Below are positions 35,987 to 45,653 of a stretch of 64,000 bases of DNA, in pieces (the stretch's first letter is position 1; every line of letters starts with the position of its first letter). The notes beneath the pieces were generated by a model, which saw only the letters and a program-made list of their open reading frames with translations, had not been told where the DNA came from and ran no database searches. The DNA is taken from NCBI GenBank assembly GCA_045631905.1, contig JAZQVO010000037.1, positions 37,367-101,366 on the forward strand, in the 5' to 3' direction. The DNA comes from HGM04593 sp045631905 (GTDB lineage Bacteria; Bacteroidota; Bacteroidia; Bacteroidales; Bacteroidaceae). Both the position numbers and the translations under genes were made by a program.

Positions 35987-38917
35987 TTAGAAGCGACCAC
36001 CGCCAAAACCTCCACCAAAGCCTCCGAAGCCTCCGAAGCCTCCGGGAGGTGGTCCCATGCGATGCTCACCATCGTATCTACCTCGGCGGTCGCCACCATG
36101 TGAACCGCCCATCTGGTCGAATTTGTAGACTACATGGAACATGCAATAACTGTAAATTGAGTTGTCCTCGGAGTCGCTACGCGATATTGCCGATATTGAG
36201 CGCGAGACATTGCTCTGCTCGTGAAGAATATCGTATATGCGGAACGAACATGTAAGCGCATTCTTTTTCAAGAAGCTCATAGAGACCTGTGCGTTCCACA
36301 AAAGCTCGTTTGTGTTAAATTGCGGGTCGCTGTATCCTCGACGACTGCTCACCGAGAAGTTTGTTGAAAATTGCAGGTTTTGCCATGGAACGCGCACCGT
36401 GGTGCTGGGGCCATAAGAGAAGTTCCATGTATCCATATTATTTTCGGGACGCATGCTGTATGTACTATGCGAATAGAGCAAACGGCCGTTGAGCGAAAAA
36501 TCAAAATAGTCGGAACGGTACGATGCACTCAGGTTCTCACCCACATCGGTTGTCTCGGCTGTGTTACGCACACTCCCTTTTACACCGCTTGTGCTTATGT
36601 AACCTATATTATGCCTGTAACCCAATGTTGTTGAACTGCTATATGTATATTTTTTGTTCACAGGCAACGCCGAGCTGAAATTAAAACCGCCGTTCACATT
36701 CCAGTTACCATTAATATTGTCGGGCTGAGAAGTTGTGGCACCGGTATTCTCGTCGTAAGTAACCTTGCGCTCTATGCTGTTTGTTGTAAGGTTGAAACGC
36801 AGGTTAGCACTTATTGTGCGCTGTTTGTCGGGATTATTGGTTGTAAAATCGGCGTTCATGTTGTGCGAGAACGAAGGTTTCAGGCCCGGGTTACCCTTGG
36901 TTATGTTCAAGGGGTTAGAGTCGTCGGTTATGTCGAGCAGGTCGGTCATCGATGGTTGCGAACTGCTTCCACGGTATCTCAAATTCAGGTTTGTGGTTTT
37001 CGACCAACGATAGCGGAAACGCACGTTTGGCGACACATTATGTACTGTGCGTTTGAGCTTGGTGTCGATCCCTAAATATTTGTAATCCATCTCCGACTGT
37101 TGAGGCATCCACGAAACACCGGCACTAAGATTGGCCTTCGAGGTGATGTAGCGCAACATCAACTGCGTCTCGTGACGCATGTTGCGATAGGCCGAATAAC
37201 GGCTCTGATCTTTGTCGAAATATTGTTCATAATCTTCGGGAAGCAAAGGCTTGCCATAATGACGGCTCAACTCCATCTGGTAGCTGTCGAGCTCATCGAA
37301 CACATAAGTTGAGCGGTCGCTCTCTTGGTAGCTGTAATTGAAATTATAGTTCAACTGCAAGAAGAGATTCTTCATCAACGGTTCGGTGTAACTACCGCGC
37401 AAGGCATAGCTCCAATTTTTGCTTGGTGTTGTTGAGAAGCGTTTTCTGTCATCGTTGCCCTGCCCCGATGTTGAACGATAATATTTTACCTTATTTATAG
37501 AATAGTTCTCGCTCTCACTTTTTGAATATGAGGCGTTAGCACGGAACGTTACGTTGCGCCCGGGCTTTTGAAGGCGACGATTAAATTGCAACGACGCATT
37601 TGCGCTTTTGCTGTCGCTCAAACCAAGGCTCTCGCTTCGGTTGTTGTTTATGGCTATTGTTTCGAGCTCGGGCAACACCTCGCCAAAGAGGTTTTTAGGG
37701 TAAACATCTACGTGGTCGAAGGGGTTCTCGTCGAATGTAGCCGACATACTGCGCGACCAGCTGTCGTTTTTCGAATATGAGACGGCGGGACGGAATATAA
37801 GGCTTGTCAAGGTGTCGGGTTTCCACTCTATACGAAAATCGGCATTAACACCCCAACGATGTCTTAAACTTGTGTTGTTGCGGTTGGAATATTGGTTTTT
37901 TGCATTGCCCGACATAAACGTCTCGCTCGATGTGTAACTACGCGAGTCGCTGTTGGTGTGGTTGAAACGGACATTACCGCCGGTTTCCCATTTTTCGGTA
38001 TCGGTTGCAAAGTTGAAACCACCCATCTTGGCATTATTAAGACCACCGCCACGGCCGAAACCACTCATACCGCGGTCGTTTGTGTTGTTGGCCGATAATA
38101 TAAGGCTGTATCGTTCTGTTTCGGTAAAATAATTGGCCATACCTTTTGCCGAATATCTGTCTTTCGTACCATAGCCCAAATCGACATTAGAGAAAAAGCC
38201 CTCTTCGGCACCCTTTTTCATTTGCAGGTCGAGCACGGTCTCCTCTTCGCCATCGTCTATACCGGTAACGCGGGTAAAATCGCTCTGTTTATCGTAGAAC
38301 TTTACCTTATCGACCACATCGGCCGGAATATTTTTCAGGGCCATATCCTTGTCGGTACCAAAGAAGTCCTTTCCCTTCATAAGTATACGCGAAACGGTTT
38401 TTCCATTAACTTTTATGGTACCATCATCGCTTATCTCGACACCGGGATATTTTTTTATAAGTTCCTCGAGCATACTGCCGGCAGGCACACGGAACGCCGC
38501 CGTATTGAAGACGGTTGTATCTTCGGACACGGTTATAGGCGGAACCTCGGCTGTTACCACAGCTCCTTTAAGAAGCACCGCGTCGGGTTGCAACTCCACG
38601 CGACCGATATTTATATTCTTGCCTTCAACAACCGTAACCTTCTTATCAACAGGGAGATATCCCACATAAGAGACACGCAAAATATAGGTAGAGGCAGGTG
38701 CTACAAGAGAGAAAGCACCATGCATATCGCTGGCTGCACCGGTTTTATATATTGTGTCGGGCAGAGCAAGCAGTTGCAACGATGCGGTGAGCAAGGGCTC
38801 CCCACTCTCGCTACTGCGCACTTCTCCACTCAGCGTACCTTTTTTCACTTTGTTTTCCTGTGCGCTCACACCCAAAGCGAGCAACAGCAGGAGACACGTA
38901 TACAATAAGTTCTTCAT
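35987..38917 (-). CDS. Outer-membrane beta-barrel protein (PF14905-type, TonB-receptor-like) with Gly/Phe-rich tail
   Basis: The 976-residue protein has a signal peptide (cut near GVSA-QEN) and a carboxypeptidase-regulatory-like domain (about 25-110: GTLSGEVRSSESGEPLLTA). A plug-like domain follows (MLEELIKKYPGVEI ... VNGKTVSRILMKGKDFFG), and then a long barrel region rich in alternating aromatic strands. No TonB box was identified. The barrel ends near YCMFHVVYKF, and about 45 extra residues follow, rich in Gly, Arg and Phe (repeats of GGFGG). Substrate unknown. There is a strong terminator 12 nt past the stop. Confidence 0.88.
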   Translation of the reverse strand: MKNLLYTCLLLLLALGVSAQENKVKKGTLSGEVRSSESGEPLLTASLQLLALPDTIYKTGAASDMHGAFSLVAPASTYILRVSYVGYLPVDKKVTVVEGKNINIGRVELQPDAVLLKGAVVTAEVPPITVSEDTTVFNTAAFRVPAGSMLEELIKKYPGVEISDDGTIKVNGKTVSRILMKGKDFFGTDKDMALKNIPADVVDKVKFYDKQSDFTRVTGIDDGEEETVLDLQMKKGAEEGFFSNVDLGYGTKDRYSAKGMANYFTETERYSLILSANNTNDRGMSGFGRGGGLNNAKMGGFNFATDTEKWETGGNVRFNHTNSDSRSYTSSETFMSGNAKNQYSNRNNTSLRHRWGVNADFRIEWKPDTLTSLIFRPAVSYSKNDSWSRSMSATFDENPFDHVDVYPKNLFGEVLPELETIAINNNRSESLGLSDSKSANASLQFNRRLQKPGRNVTFRANASYSKSESENYSINKVKYYRSTSGQGNDDRKRFSTTPSKNWSYALRGSYTEPLMKNLFLQLNYNFNYSYQESDRSTYVFDELDSYQMELSRHYGKPLLPEDYEQYFDKDQSRYSAYRNMRHETQLMLRYITSKANLSAGVSWMPQQSEMDYKYLGIDTKLKRTVHNVSPNVRFRYRWSKTTNLNLRYRGSSSQPSMTDLLDITDDSNPLNITKGNPGLKPSFSHNMNADFTTNNPDKQRTISANLRFNLTTNSIERKVTYDENTGATTSQPDNINGNWNVNGGFNFSSALPVNKKYTYSSSTTLGYRHNIGYISTSGVKGSVRNTAETTDVGENLSASYRSDYFDFSLNGRLLYSHSTYSMRPENNMDTWNFSYGPSTTVRVPWQNLQFSTNFSVSSRRGYSDPQFNTNELLWNAQVSMSFLKKNALTCSFRIYDILHEQSNVSRSISAISRSDSEDNSIYSYCMFHVVYKFDQMGGSHGGDRRGRYDGEHRMGPPPGGFGGFGGFGGGFGGGRF

Positions 38918-39097
38918 AATATATTTCGCGTTTTTGATACTTTTATATGACCTTTAAAATTGATATTGGTTTAAAAACATATACAAAAAAAATATATTTT
39001 TATAAGAAATTCAAGTTACCACATATTTTTCGATATATCTTTGCCGAAAAAACAGGGCAACAGCTCTTTTCTGAAAGGAAACAACAAGTATTTACAG

Positions 39098-39478
39098 ATG
39101 GACACACCCCACCATATTCTGACACTGATAACCGGGCACGACGTTTTGCCGGAATTTGCGAAGCCTCTATCGCAAGCCTTCGAGACCATCTTCGCAGAGA
39201 GGGCATCGCAGGAGAGCTACGCCTCGGCCGGCATAACAGGAGTTCTGTTTTTATCGGCTGTTTTAAAGGGGTTCCCTACCGCCAAGTTACACACTTTTGT
39301 CAGGAACGTACGCGAAGAGGTGCCCTTTTTCTCTTTCGACTGCAAGAGCTACGACAAGCTTTACTCCATCGTAGGTGAGGGGGAGATGCTGTTACTCGAC
39401 AGCACGATGAACTACCAAAAAACATTTGTAACCAAGAACGACCTGTTCGAGGCCTTCGATTTTATAACAAACATCTGA
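39098..39478 (+). CDS. Unrecognised 126-residue protein
   Basis: The ATG at 39098 is preferred; an upstream TTG would overlap a perfect -7 element (TATCTTTG, 39036-39043), which implies a leader of about 48 nt. The protein begins MDTPHHILTLITGHDVLPEF and ends in an acidic, aromatic stretch. It is probably soluble, with no signal peptide, and I see no motif I recognise. It stands alone, divergent from the barrel gene and followed by a separate promoter. It is called real from its promoter and normal codon use. Confidence 0.65.
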   Translation: MDTPHHILTLITGHDVLPEFAKPLSQAFETIFAERASQESYASAGITGVLFLSAVLKGFPTAKLHTFVRNVREEVPFFSFDCKSYDKLYSIVGEGEMLLLDSTMNYQKTFVTKNDLFEAFDFITNI

Positions 39479-39533
39479 CAAGCCCCCAAAAACCATCTTT
39501 TTGTTATTTTTTGTTATAGCACCAGCCCTGCTG

Positions 39534-39564
39534 TTGATAATATATGTAATTTTGTTTATGTTTG
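39534..39564 (+). promoter_or_regulatory. Promoter of the lipoprotein gene at 39605
   Basis: TTG (39534-39536), a 20-nt spacer and TATGTTTG (39557-39564) match the Bacteroidota consensus. A second -7-like TAATTTTG lies at 39547-39554. Confidence 0.75.
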
Positions 39565-39604
39565 CACGATACAAATTCAAAAACACTTTATAAAATTAAA
39601 TATC

Positions 39605-40543
39605 ATGAAAAAAACAATTATCGAAACTTTTGCGTTACTCTCGTTCACACTCATAATGTTTGCATGTAGCGGAGACGACACACCATACAACCCTTATAAC
39701 CACCAGAGCAAGGAGCCTTTCTACCCATCGGAGATTTTAATTGGGAAAAGTTCTTCAAAGAGAAACATCGAGGAAAAGTGGACCTTCGAATATACAGGCC
39801 GTAACAACGACACCATAAGAAGATACACCCACAGCACCGTTACCCGAATAACAAACAACGGGTTTACCGAAACAACGACAGAGCAGGAGGAGGGTACGTT
39901 GTCGTACCCTAACAAGTTCCTTGTACAGAACAAAATAAACTACACGAAAAAGGTCGAGGGTTTCGAGAACACGAACGAGGAGAAGCATATTATAATAGAA
40001 AGAGCAAAATGCGGTTACGGGAAAATAGAATCTATCGAGAGGGTAATCGATTATATCGACGAGAACGGCGGGGTGATAAAATCGGCAACATCGTCGAGAA
40101 GTTTCAGCTACACAGGTGACCACTGCACGGCAAGCACATACACCGACGAGAATGGCAAACAAACCACATATACCTATAACTGGGACAGCAGACACAGGCT
40201 CAACAGCGTGGTTGTAGACGACAAGAGCGACAACACAAGGGTGAACCGCACATACAACTACTCTTATGGCCCTGTCGGCAAAAATTATGGTTTCGATATA
40301 AATACCTTTATATACGACAATATGCCACATGTGTATTCGGCTATGGGATTCTTTGGAGATGCATCGCCCTATGTTATCGACGAGGAGAGACAGGATTTCA
40401 GGATACTCTTTGAGGGCCGTTGGGAGAAAGACAACTCTTCGGACCGCAAGATTTTCACAACTACCGAATATACCAACGAGATAAAGACAGATATAATGTC
40501 CGACATATACCGAAACAACTACTATATTAAGTTTGTAAAGTAA
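39605..40543 (+). CDS. Surface or periplasmic lipoprotein with YD-like beta repeats (DUF4595-like)
   Basis: The 312-residue protein has a signal peptide with lipobox MFAC (Cys22) followed by SGDD, an acidic stretch that in Bacteroidota can act as a lipoprotein export signal to the surface. The body is beta-rich and polar, with segments such as YTYNWDSRHRLNSVVVDD that resemble RHS/YD repeats and the DUF4595 family. No catalytic motif is visible. It has its own promoter and terminator, so it is a single-gene unit. Function unknown. Confidence 0.75.
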   Translation: MKKTIIETFALLSFTLIMFACSGDDTPYNPYNHQSKEPFYPSEILIGKSSSKRNIEEKWTFEYTGRNNDTIRRYTHSTVTRITNNGFTETTTEQEEGTLSYPNKFLVQNKINYTKKVEGFENTNEEKHIIIERAKCGYGKIESIERVIDYIDENGGVIKSATSSRSFSYTGDHCTASTYTDENGKQTTYTYNWDSRHRLNSVVVDDKSDNTRVNRTYNYSYGPVGKNYGFDINTFIYDNMPHVYSAMGFFGDASPYVIDEERQDFRILFEGRWEKDNSSDRKIFTTTEYTNEIKTDIMSDIYRNNYYIKFVK

Positions 40544-40552
40544 CCAAAAACC

Positions 40553-40586
40553 AAAAGAGCTTAACCCCGTGGTTAAGCTCTTTTTT
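40553..40586. terminator. Terminator between the lipoprotein and GNAT genes
   Basis: A perfect 14-bp stem (arms 40553-40566 and 40571-40584, loop CCGT) ends in T6 on the plus strand, with A4 on the other side. It can serve both converging genes. Confidence 0.88.
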
Positions 40587-40618
40587 GGTAATATGCGTAT
40601 CGAAAAAAACAAAGAATA

Positions 40619-41065
40619 TTAATCCTCGATGGCAGGAACAGACATTTTGTAGAAGTTTGTCTCTTTGGGCACAAACCCCACAGAACGATAGAGTGCGTTG
40701 GCGGCAACACGTGCAGGACGCGATGTAAGATACAACGTTCCTCCGCCTTTTTCTCCTGCACGGGCTATTGCGTGCTCCACCAGCTTTCGCCCAAAGGAAC
40801 GTCCACGCATGGAACTATCGACCACTACATCTTCTATCCAAAATTTACGCCCCGTGGGAGCGAGGTAGCTACCCAAGGTAAGCATACCCACCACCTTGCC
40901 TTCGCACTGCAAAAGAAAGAGGCTCGACGAGGGATTTTCGACCAGAGCGCGTAGCTCGTCTATTGTAAGGACCAAAGGAGTTGAGGTTAGTTGCGCCAAC
41001 AATTTATTTATGGGCTCCAAATAGTTCTCCTCGGCAACGGTAAGCTCAAATATTGAATATTGCAT
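40619..41065 (-). CDS. GNAT-family N-acetyltransferase
   Basis: The 148-residue protein has the GNAT fold: motif A in WIEDVVVDSSMRGRSFGRKLVEHA (the acetyl-CoA loop R-G-R-S-F-G) and motif B ANALYRSVGF. It should transfer an acetyl group from acetyl-CoA to an amine; the substrate cannot be inferred. It starts 42 nt after the GH-like lipoprotein gene on the same strand, with no promoter in the gap, so it is probably the second gene of that unit. Confidence 0.9.
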   Translation of the reverse strand: MQYSIFELTVAEENYLEPINKLLAQLTSTPLVLTIDELRALVENPSSSLFLLQCEGKVVGMLTLGSYLAPTGRKFWIEDVVVDSSMRGRSFGRKLVEHAIARAGEKGGGTLYLTSRPARVAANALYRSVGFVPKETNFYKMSVPAIED

Positions 41066-41107
41066 AATTCGGCATTTAGAAGCTGTTTAAAACTCTAAAA
41101 TATTTCC

Positions 41108-42607
41108 TTATAATTTAACTTTACACTTTACCCCTTTCGACTCGTTCTGCACACGGTCGAGGGCTGTTACCACATAGGTATATTTTCCCTTCTCGCCGGC
41201 AGGTATTTTATAATATGTCGATTTTGTAATTGTCACGATGTTGGCCGACGAAGATAAATTAACCTTTTCGCCCTTTGTAAAGCGGTATACCACGTAGGCA
41301 ACAGAACTATTCATATAGTCGTTGCACTCGGCCGGTATCCACACAAGCACATTTGAACCGTTATCTTCTATAAGTTCCACACCTTTAACCTTTTTAGGTG
41401 CCTTATCGTCGATGAAAGGCATGCTTGGCATAAGTGCCGGGTAACGATGGTAGCTCTGTGCAAGAATATCGCGGTAACCACCCACATTATTTGCGGCCGA
41501 GGCTGCGTCCCACAGGCATGAGCCCATAACGGTGCGTTGCGCCCTCTGCATATTCATCTTTTGTATCAGCTGGTGGCGTGCAGGGTTCTCGGTATCTTTT
41601 GCCTTGACTGTTCTATTCACGTCTTGGCCTATGTAAAGAGGACGCTTTGAAGCATATTTTGCCCACCACTGCACAAGTGTCTCATAATCGGCAGCCTTGT
41701 GCCCTATCTCCCAATAAACCTGCGGTATGCAATAATCGACCCACCCCTCTTCTATCCAATAGAGAATATCGGCATTTAGGTCGTCGAAGCTCTGCAAGCC
41801 GTTTGTACGGCTACCCCACTCCCAGCTTTTCTCGTTACGATATATACCAAAGGGCGAGACACCGAACTTTGCCCACGGTTTCGTGGCACGCACGGTTTTG
41901 AACATCTGCTCTATGAGCAGGTTCACATTCTGCCTGCGCCACAGCGACTTATTCTCGTAACCGCTTGCGCGGAACCACTTATCGTCGTTAAACGCCTTAC
42001 CGTTCACTGGATAAGGGTAAAAGTAGTCGTCGATGTGAAGACCATCAACGTCGTAACGTGTAAGAATATCGGCAACGATTTTGCATATATGGTCACGGTT
42101 CTCCTGCAACGAGGGGTTAAAATACAACTGCCCCTCATACTTTATGAAACGCGCTGGGTTCAGCACGCTCTGGTGGTTCTTTGCCCTCATCGTTGTACCT
42201 TTTGTACATGCGCGATAGGGGTTTATCCATGCGTGCAACTCCATGTTACGCTTGTGAGCCTCGGCAACCATAAAGGCAAGAGGGTCCCAACCCGGGTCCT
42301 TGCCCTGTGTGCCGGTGAGATAACGGCTCCATGGCTCGTATTGCGACACATACAGAGCATCGCCCTCTACACGCACCTGAAAAATTATTGCGTTTACATT
42401 AACTTTCTGCAAATTATCGAGCATCGTTGTGAGATACCCCTTCATCTCCTGCTCCTTCATGCCCATAAACTGCCCGTTTACGGCCTGAATCCAAGCTCCG
42501 CGAAACTCACGCTTGGGAGAGGCAGACTCGGCTGTGTTTGTTGAATGCTTGCTTGAAGAACAAGAAAAAAGAAGAACAGATAATAGCAGGGTTACAAAGA
42601 TTCTCAT
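41108..42607 (-). CDS. Glycoside-hydrolase-like lipoprotein (GHL10/DUF187 family)
   Basis: The ATG at 42607 gives 499 residues with lipobox LFSC (MRIFVTLLLSVLLFSC); the longer frame begins with TTG. The catalytic-like TIM barrel of the GHL10 family runs from about residue 35 to 390 (FRGAWIQAVNGQF, MELHAWINPYR, VDGLHIDDYFYPYP, FGVSPFGIYRN). A fibronectin-III-like C-terminal domain follows. Acidic residues of the HIDDYF motif are plausible catalytic groups. Such proteins are thought to act on cell-wall or surface glycans; activity is unproven. A TATCTTCG -7 element lies at 42642-42635. Confidence 0.88.
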   Translation of the reverse strand: MRIFVTLLLSVLLFSCSSSKHSTNTAESASPKREFRGAWIQAVNGQFMGMKEQEMKGYLTTMLDNLQKVNVNAIIFQVRVEGDALYVSQYEPWSRYLTGTQGKDPGWDPLAFMVAEAHKRNMELHAWINPYRACTKGTTMRAKNHQSVLNPARFIKYEGQLYFNPSLQENRDHICKIVADILTRYDVDGLHIDDYFYPYPVNGKAFNDDKWFRASGYENKSLWRRQNVNLLIEQMFKTVRATKPWAKFGVSPFGIYRNEKSWEWGSRTNGLQSFDDLNADILYWIEEGWVDYCIPQVYWEIGHKAADYETLVQWWAKYASKRPLYIGQDVNRTVKAKDTENPARHQLIQKMNMQRAQRTVMGSCLWDAASAANNVGGYRDILAQSYHRYPALMPSMPFIDDKAPKKVKGVELIEDNGSNVLVWIPAECNDYMNSSVAYVVYRFTKGEKVNLSSSANIVTITKSTYYKIPAGEKGKYTYVVTALDRVQNESKGVKCKVKL

Positions 42608-42771
42608 AATTTGTCGGTTTGTTTTTTGCAAGCGCGAAGATACAATTTTTTTACGGCATTATCCTCTATTGCAAGCATTAATAGAGCCTGCAACATCTAT
42701 TTTTTGTTAATGGCATACAAGTTGCACATTTTTTATGTATTTTCGCAGTTAATAGTCAAAGGAGCATATTT

Positions 42772-45546
42772 ATGGAGAAGAAAACTATCAGCATACGCGG
42801 TGCGCGTGTGAACAACCTGAAAAACATAGATGTTGATATACCGCGCGGGAAATTGGTTGTAATAACAGGGCTTTCGGGTTCGGGAAAATCGTCTCTTGCC
42901 TTTGACACCCTTTACGCCGAGGGGCAACGACGCTATGTTGAGTCGTTGAGTTCATACGCCCGTCAGTTTCTCGGGCAGATGAACAAACCCGAATGCGACT
43001 TTATAAAAGGCATACCCCCTGCCATCGCCATAGAGCAGAAGGTGAATAACCGCAACCCACGTTCCACAGTGGGCACAAGCACCGAGATTTACGAGTACCT
43101 CAAACTACTATATGCACGAATAGGCAAAACCTACTCGCCCATAAGCGGTAAACAGGTAAAAAAAGATAGCCCCGAAGACCTTGTAAAGTGCATGAACAGC
43201 CACCCCGAGGGGCAACGATTTCTACTGCTCTCTCCCATACCCAAGCGCAAAGGGCGCGACATGCAGGAACAACTATCCATCTACCTGCAACAAGGCTTCA
43301 CGAGAATATACCTTAACGGCGAGATTACCCGCATAGAGGATTATACATGGAAAAAGAGCGACAACCCCATGTTGCTCATCGACCGCCTGTCGGTATCACA
43401 ATCGCAAGAGAGCATAAGTCGCCTGCTCGACTCGGCCGAGACTGCCTTCTACGAGGGAAACGGCACATGTGTCATGCAGTTTTTGGGCGAAGAAGAGCAA
43501 CACACATTCAGCATACGCTTCGAAGCAGACGGCATAGAATTCGAGGAGCCAAGCGAGCAACTATTCTCGTTCAACTCACCCATAGGAGCCTGCCCCGACT
43601 GCGAAGGGTTCGGACGCATCGTGGGTATAGACGAAGACCTTGTTGTGCCCAACAAATCGTTGAGCATATACGACGGTGCCGTCTTTTGCTGGCGTGGCGA
43701 GAAGATGGGAGAGTGGAAAAACGAGTTTTGCCGTTATGCACCAAACGACAACTTCCCGATATTCGAGCCATACTACAACCTCACACAAGAACAAAAAGAT
43801 TACTTGTGGCACAAAGGACCATGGATTGAGGAGTATGGCGAGGGCATATGCATAGACAACTTCTTCAAGATGGTGCAGGCCAACCAATACAAGATACAAT
43901 ACCGCGTAATGCTCGCCCGCTACCGCGGTAAGCCCATCTGCCCAACCTGCCACGGCACACGCCTTAAAAAGGAGGCCACATACGTAAAGGTTGGCGGTGC
44001 AAGCATCACCGAGCTCATAGAGATGCCCATAGACAAATTAAAAGTATTCTTCGACAACCTGCAACTCGACGAGCAGGAGAACACCATAGCACAGCGCATA
44101 CTCACAGAGATAAACAGCCGTATCGACTGCCTCATCGATGTAGGTTTGAGCTACCTCACCCTGAACCGTCTGAGCAACACCCTCTCGGGCGGAGAGAGCC
44201 AGCGCATAAACCTTGTAACCTCGCTTGGCAGTGCACTTGTAGGCTCCTTGTACATACTCGACGAGCCAAGCATAGGCCTGCACAGCCGTGACACAGAACG
44301 TCTGATAAGCGTGCTCTACCGCCTGCGCGATATTGGTAACACCGTAGTTGTTGTGGAGCACGACGAAGATATTATACGCGCAGCCGATTACATTATAGAT
44401 GTAGGCCCCAAAGCCGGTTCATATGGCGGTAACATAGTGTACCGTGGCGACATGAACGACCTCGCAACAGGTAGCAACAGCTACACGGTAAAATACCTGC
44501 TTGGCGAAGAGACCATACCCACACCCACCCACCGCCGTAGGTGGAACAACAGCATAGTTATAAAAGGAGCAAGAGAGAACAACCTCAAGGGGATAAATGT
44601 AGAATTTCCCCTCAACACAATGACCGTGGTAAGCGGAGTAAGCGGTTCGGGCAAATCGACCCTTGTACGCGATATACTTTATCGTTCGCTCAAACGCTAC
44701 TTTGGCGAGGTGTGCGATGCACCCGGGCAATGCGAGGCTGTTGAAGGCTCACTTAAACAGATAACAGGCGTTGAATTTGTAGACCAGAACCCAATAGGCA
44801 AATCATCGCGTTCTAACGCTGTGACCTACCTAAAAGTATACGACGACATAAGACACCTCTTTGCACAACAACCCCTTGCCAAGCAGTTGGGGTTTGGCGC
44901 AGGACACTTTTCGTTCAACGCCGACGGCGGGCGATGTGACGAATGCAAAGGAGAGGGAGTTATAACCGTCTCCATGCAGTTTATGGCCGATATTCAGCTT
45001 GTGTGCGAGGCATGCCACGGCAAACGATTCAAGAAAGAGGTGCTGGAGGTTAAATTTCACGGCAAAAACATACACGACATATTGGAGATGACCGTGGGCG
45101 ACGCCATAAACTTCTTTCAAGAGCATGGCGAAAAGCGCATAGCCGAGAACCTGCAACCCCTGCAAGATGTCGGCTTGGCCTACATAAAACTTGGGCAATC
45201 ATCATCGACCCTTTCGGGTGGCGAGAACCAGCGTGTAAAGCTCGCCTACTACCTCAGCCGACAGACCGACCGCCCCACCCTCTTCATCTTCGACGTGCCG
45301 ACAACAGGCCTGCACTTTCACGACATAAAAAAATTGCTTCTCTCCTTTGAAAGGCTCATTGCACGCGGTCACTCACTTGTGATTATAGAGCACAACATGG
45401 ACATAATAAAGTGTGCCGACCACCTTATAGACCTCGGCCCCGAGGGAGGCGAGAAGGGTGGAACGCTCGTTGTTGCCGGCACACCCGAAGAGGTTGCTTC
45501 GTGCGAGGCATCGTACACAGGAAAGTTCCTGAAAGAGAAGTTATAG
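42772..45546 (+). CDS. uvrA: Excinuclease ABC subunit UvrA with a Glu-to-Val change in the second Walker B
   Basis: The 924-residue protein is a class I UvrA: Walker A GLSGSGKSSL (about 34-43), an inserted UvrB-binding region, a zinc module (CPTCHGTRLKK), first signature and Walker B (LSGGESQR; LYILDEPSIGLH), Walker A GVSGSGKSTL, the C-terminal zinc finger (CDECKG ... CEACHG) and the second signature (LSGGENQR). The second Walker B reads FDVPTTGLH: codon GTG at 45295-45297 encodes Val842 where the catalytic Glu (GAG) is expected. The protein scans DNA for bulky lesions and loads UvrB. The -7 element is TATTTTCG (42738-42745). Confidence 0.95.
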   Translation: MEKKTISIRGARVNNLKNIDVDIPRGKLVVITGLSGSGKSSLAFDTLYAEGQRRYVESLSSYARQFLGQMNKPECDFIKGIPPAIAIEQKVNNRNPRSTVGTSTEIYEYLKLLYARIGKTYSPISGKQVKKDSPEDLVKCMNSHPEGQRFLLLSPIPKRKGRDMQEQLSIYLQQGFTRIYLNGEITRIEDYTWKKSDNPMLLIDRLSVSQSQESISRLLDSAETAFYEGNGTCVMQFLGEEEQHTFSIRFEADGIEFEEPSEQLFSFNSPIGACPDCEGFGRIVGIDEDLVVPNKSLSIYDGAVFCWRGEKMGEWKNEFCRYAPNDNFPIFEPYYNLTQEQKDYLWHKGPWIEEYGEGICIDNFFKMVQANQYKIQYRVMLARYRGKPICPTCHGTRLKKEATYVKVGGASITELIEMPIDKLKVFFDNLQLDEQENTIAQRILTEINSRIDCLIDVGLSYLTLNRLSNTLSGGESQRINLVTSLGSALVGSLYILDEPSIGLHSRDTERLISVLYRLRDIGNTVVVVEHDEDIIRAADYIIDVGPKAGSYGGNIVYRGDMNDLATGSNSYTVKYLLGEETIPTPTHRRRWNNSIVIKGARENNLKGINVEFPLNTMTVVSGVSGSGKSTLVRDILYRSLKRYFGEVCDAPGQCEAVEGSLKQITGVEFVDQNPIGKSSRSNAVTYLKVYDDIRHLFAQQPLAKQLGFGAGHFSFNADGGRCDECKGEGVITVSMQFMADIQLVCEACHGKRFKKEVLEVKFHGKNIHDILEMTVGDAINFFQEHGEKRIAENLQPLQDVGLAYIKLGQSSSTLSGGENQRVKLAYYLSRQTDRPTLFIFDVPTTGLHFHDIKKLLLSFERLIARGHSLVIIEHNMDIIKCADHLIDLGPEGGEKGGTLVVAGTPEEVASCEASYTGKFLKEKL

Positions 45547-45566
45547 AAACCCCGCGCCGTATATAC

Positions 45567-45606
45567 AAAAAACGAGGAGCGTTCTTTTGATAGAACGCTC
45601 CTCGTT
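45567..45606 (-). terminator. Terminator of purL-chrA
   Basis: A perfect 15-bp stem (arms 45592-45606 and 45571-45585) is followed by T6 on the minus strand. On the plus strand only A residues follow, so it mainly serves the minus-strand chromate transporter genes. Confidence 0.85.
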
Positions 45607-45653
45607 AAAAAATATCTGTAGCCCACGACACAGGCCCTCCTCGATGCCTTCCA

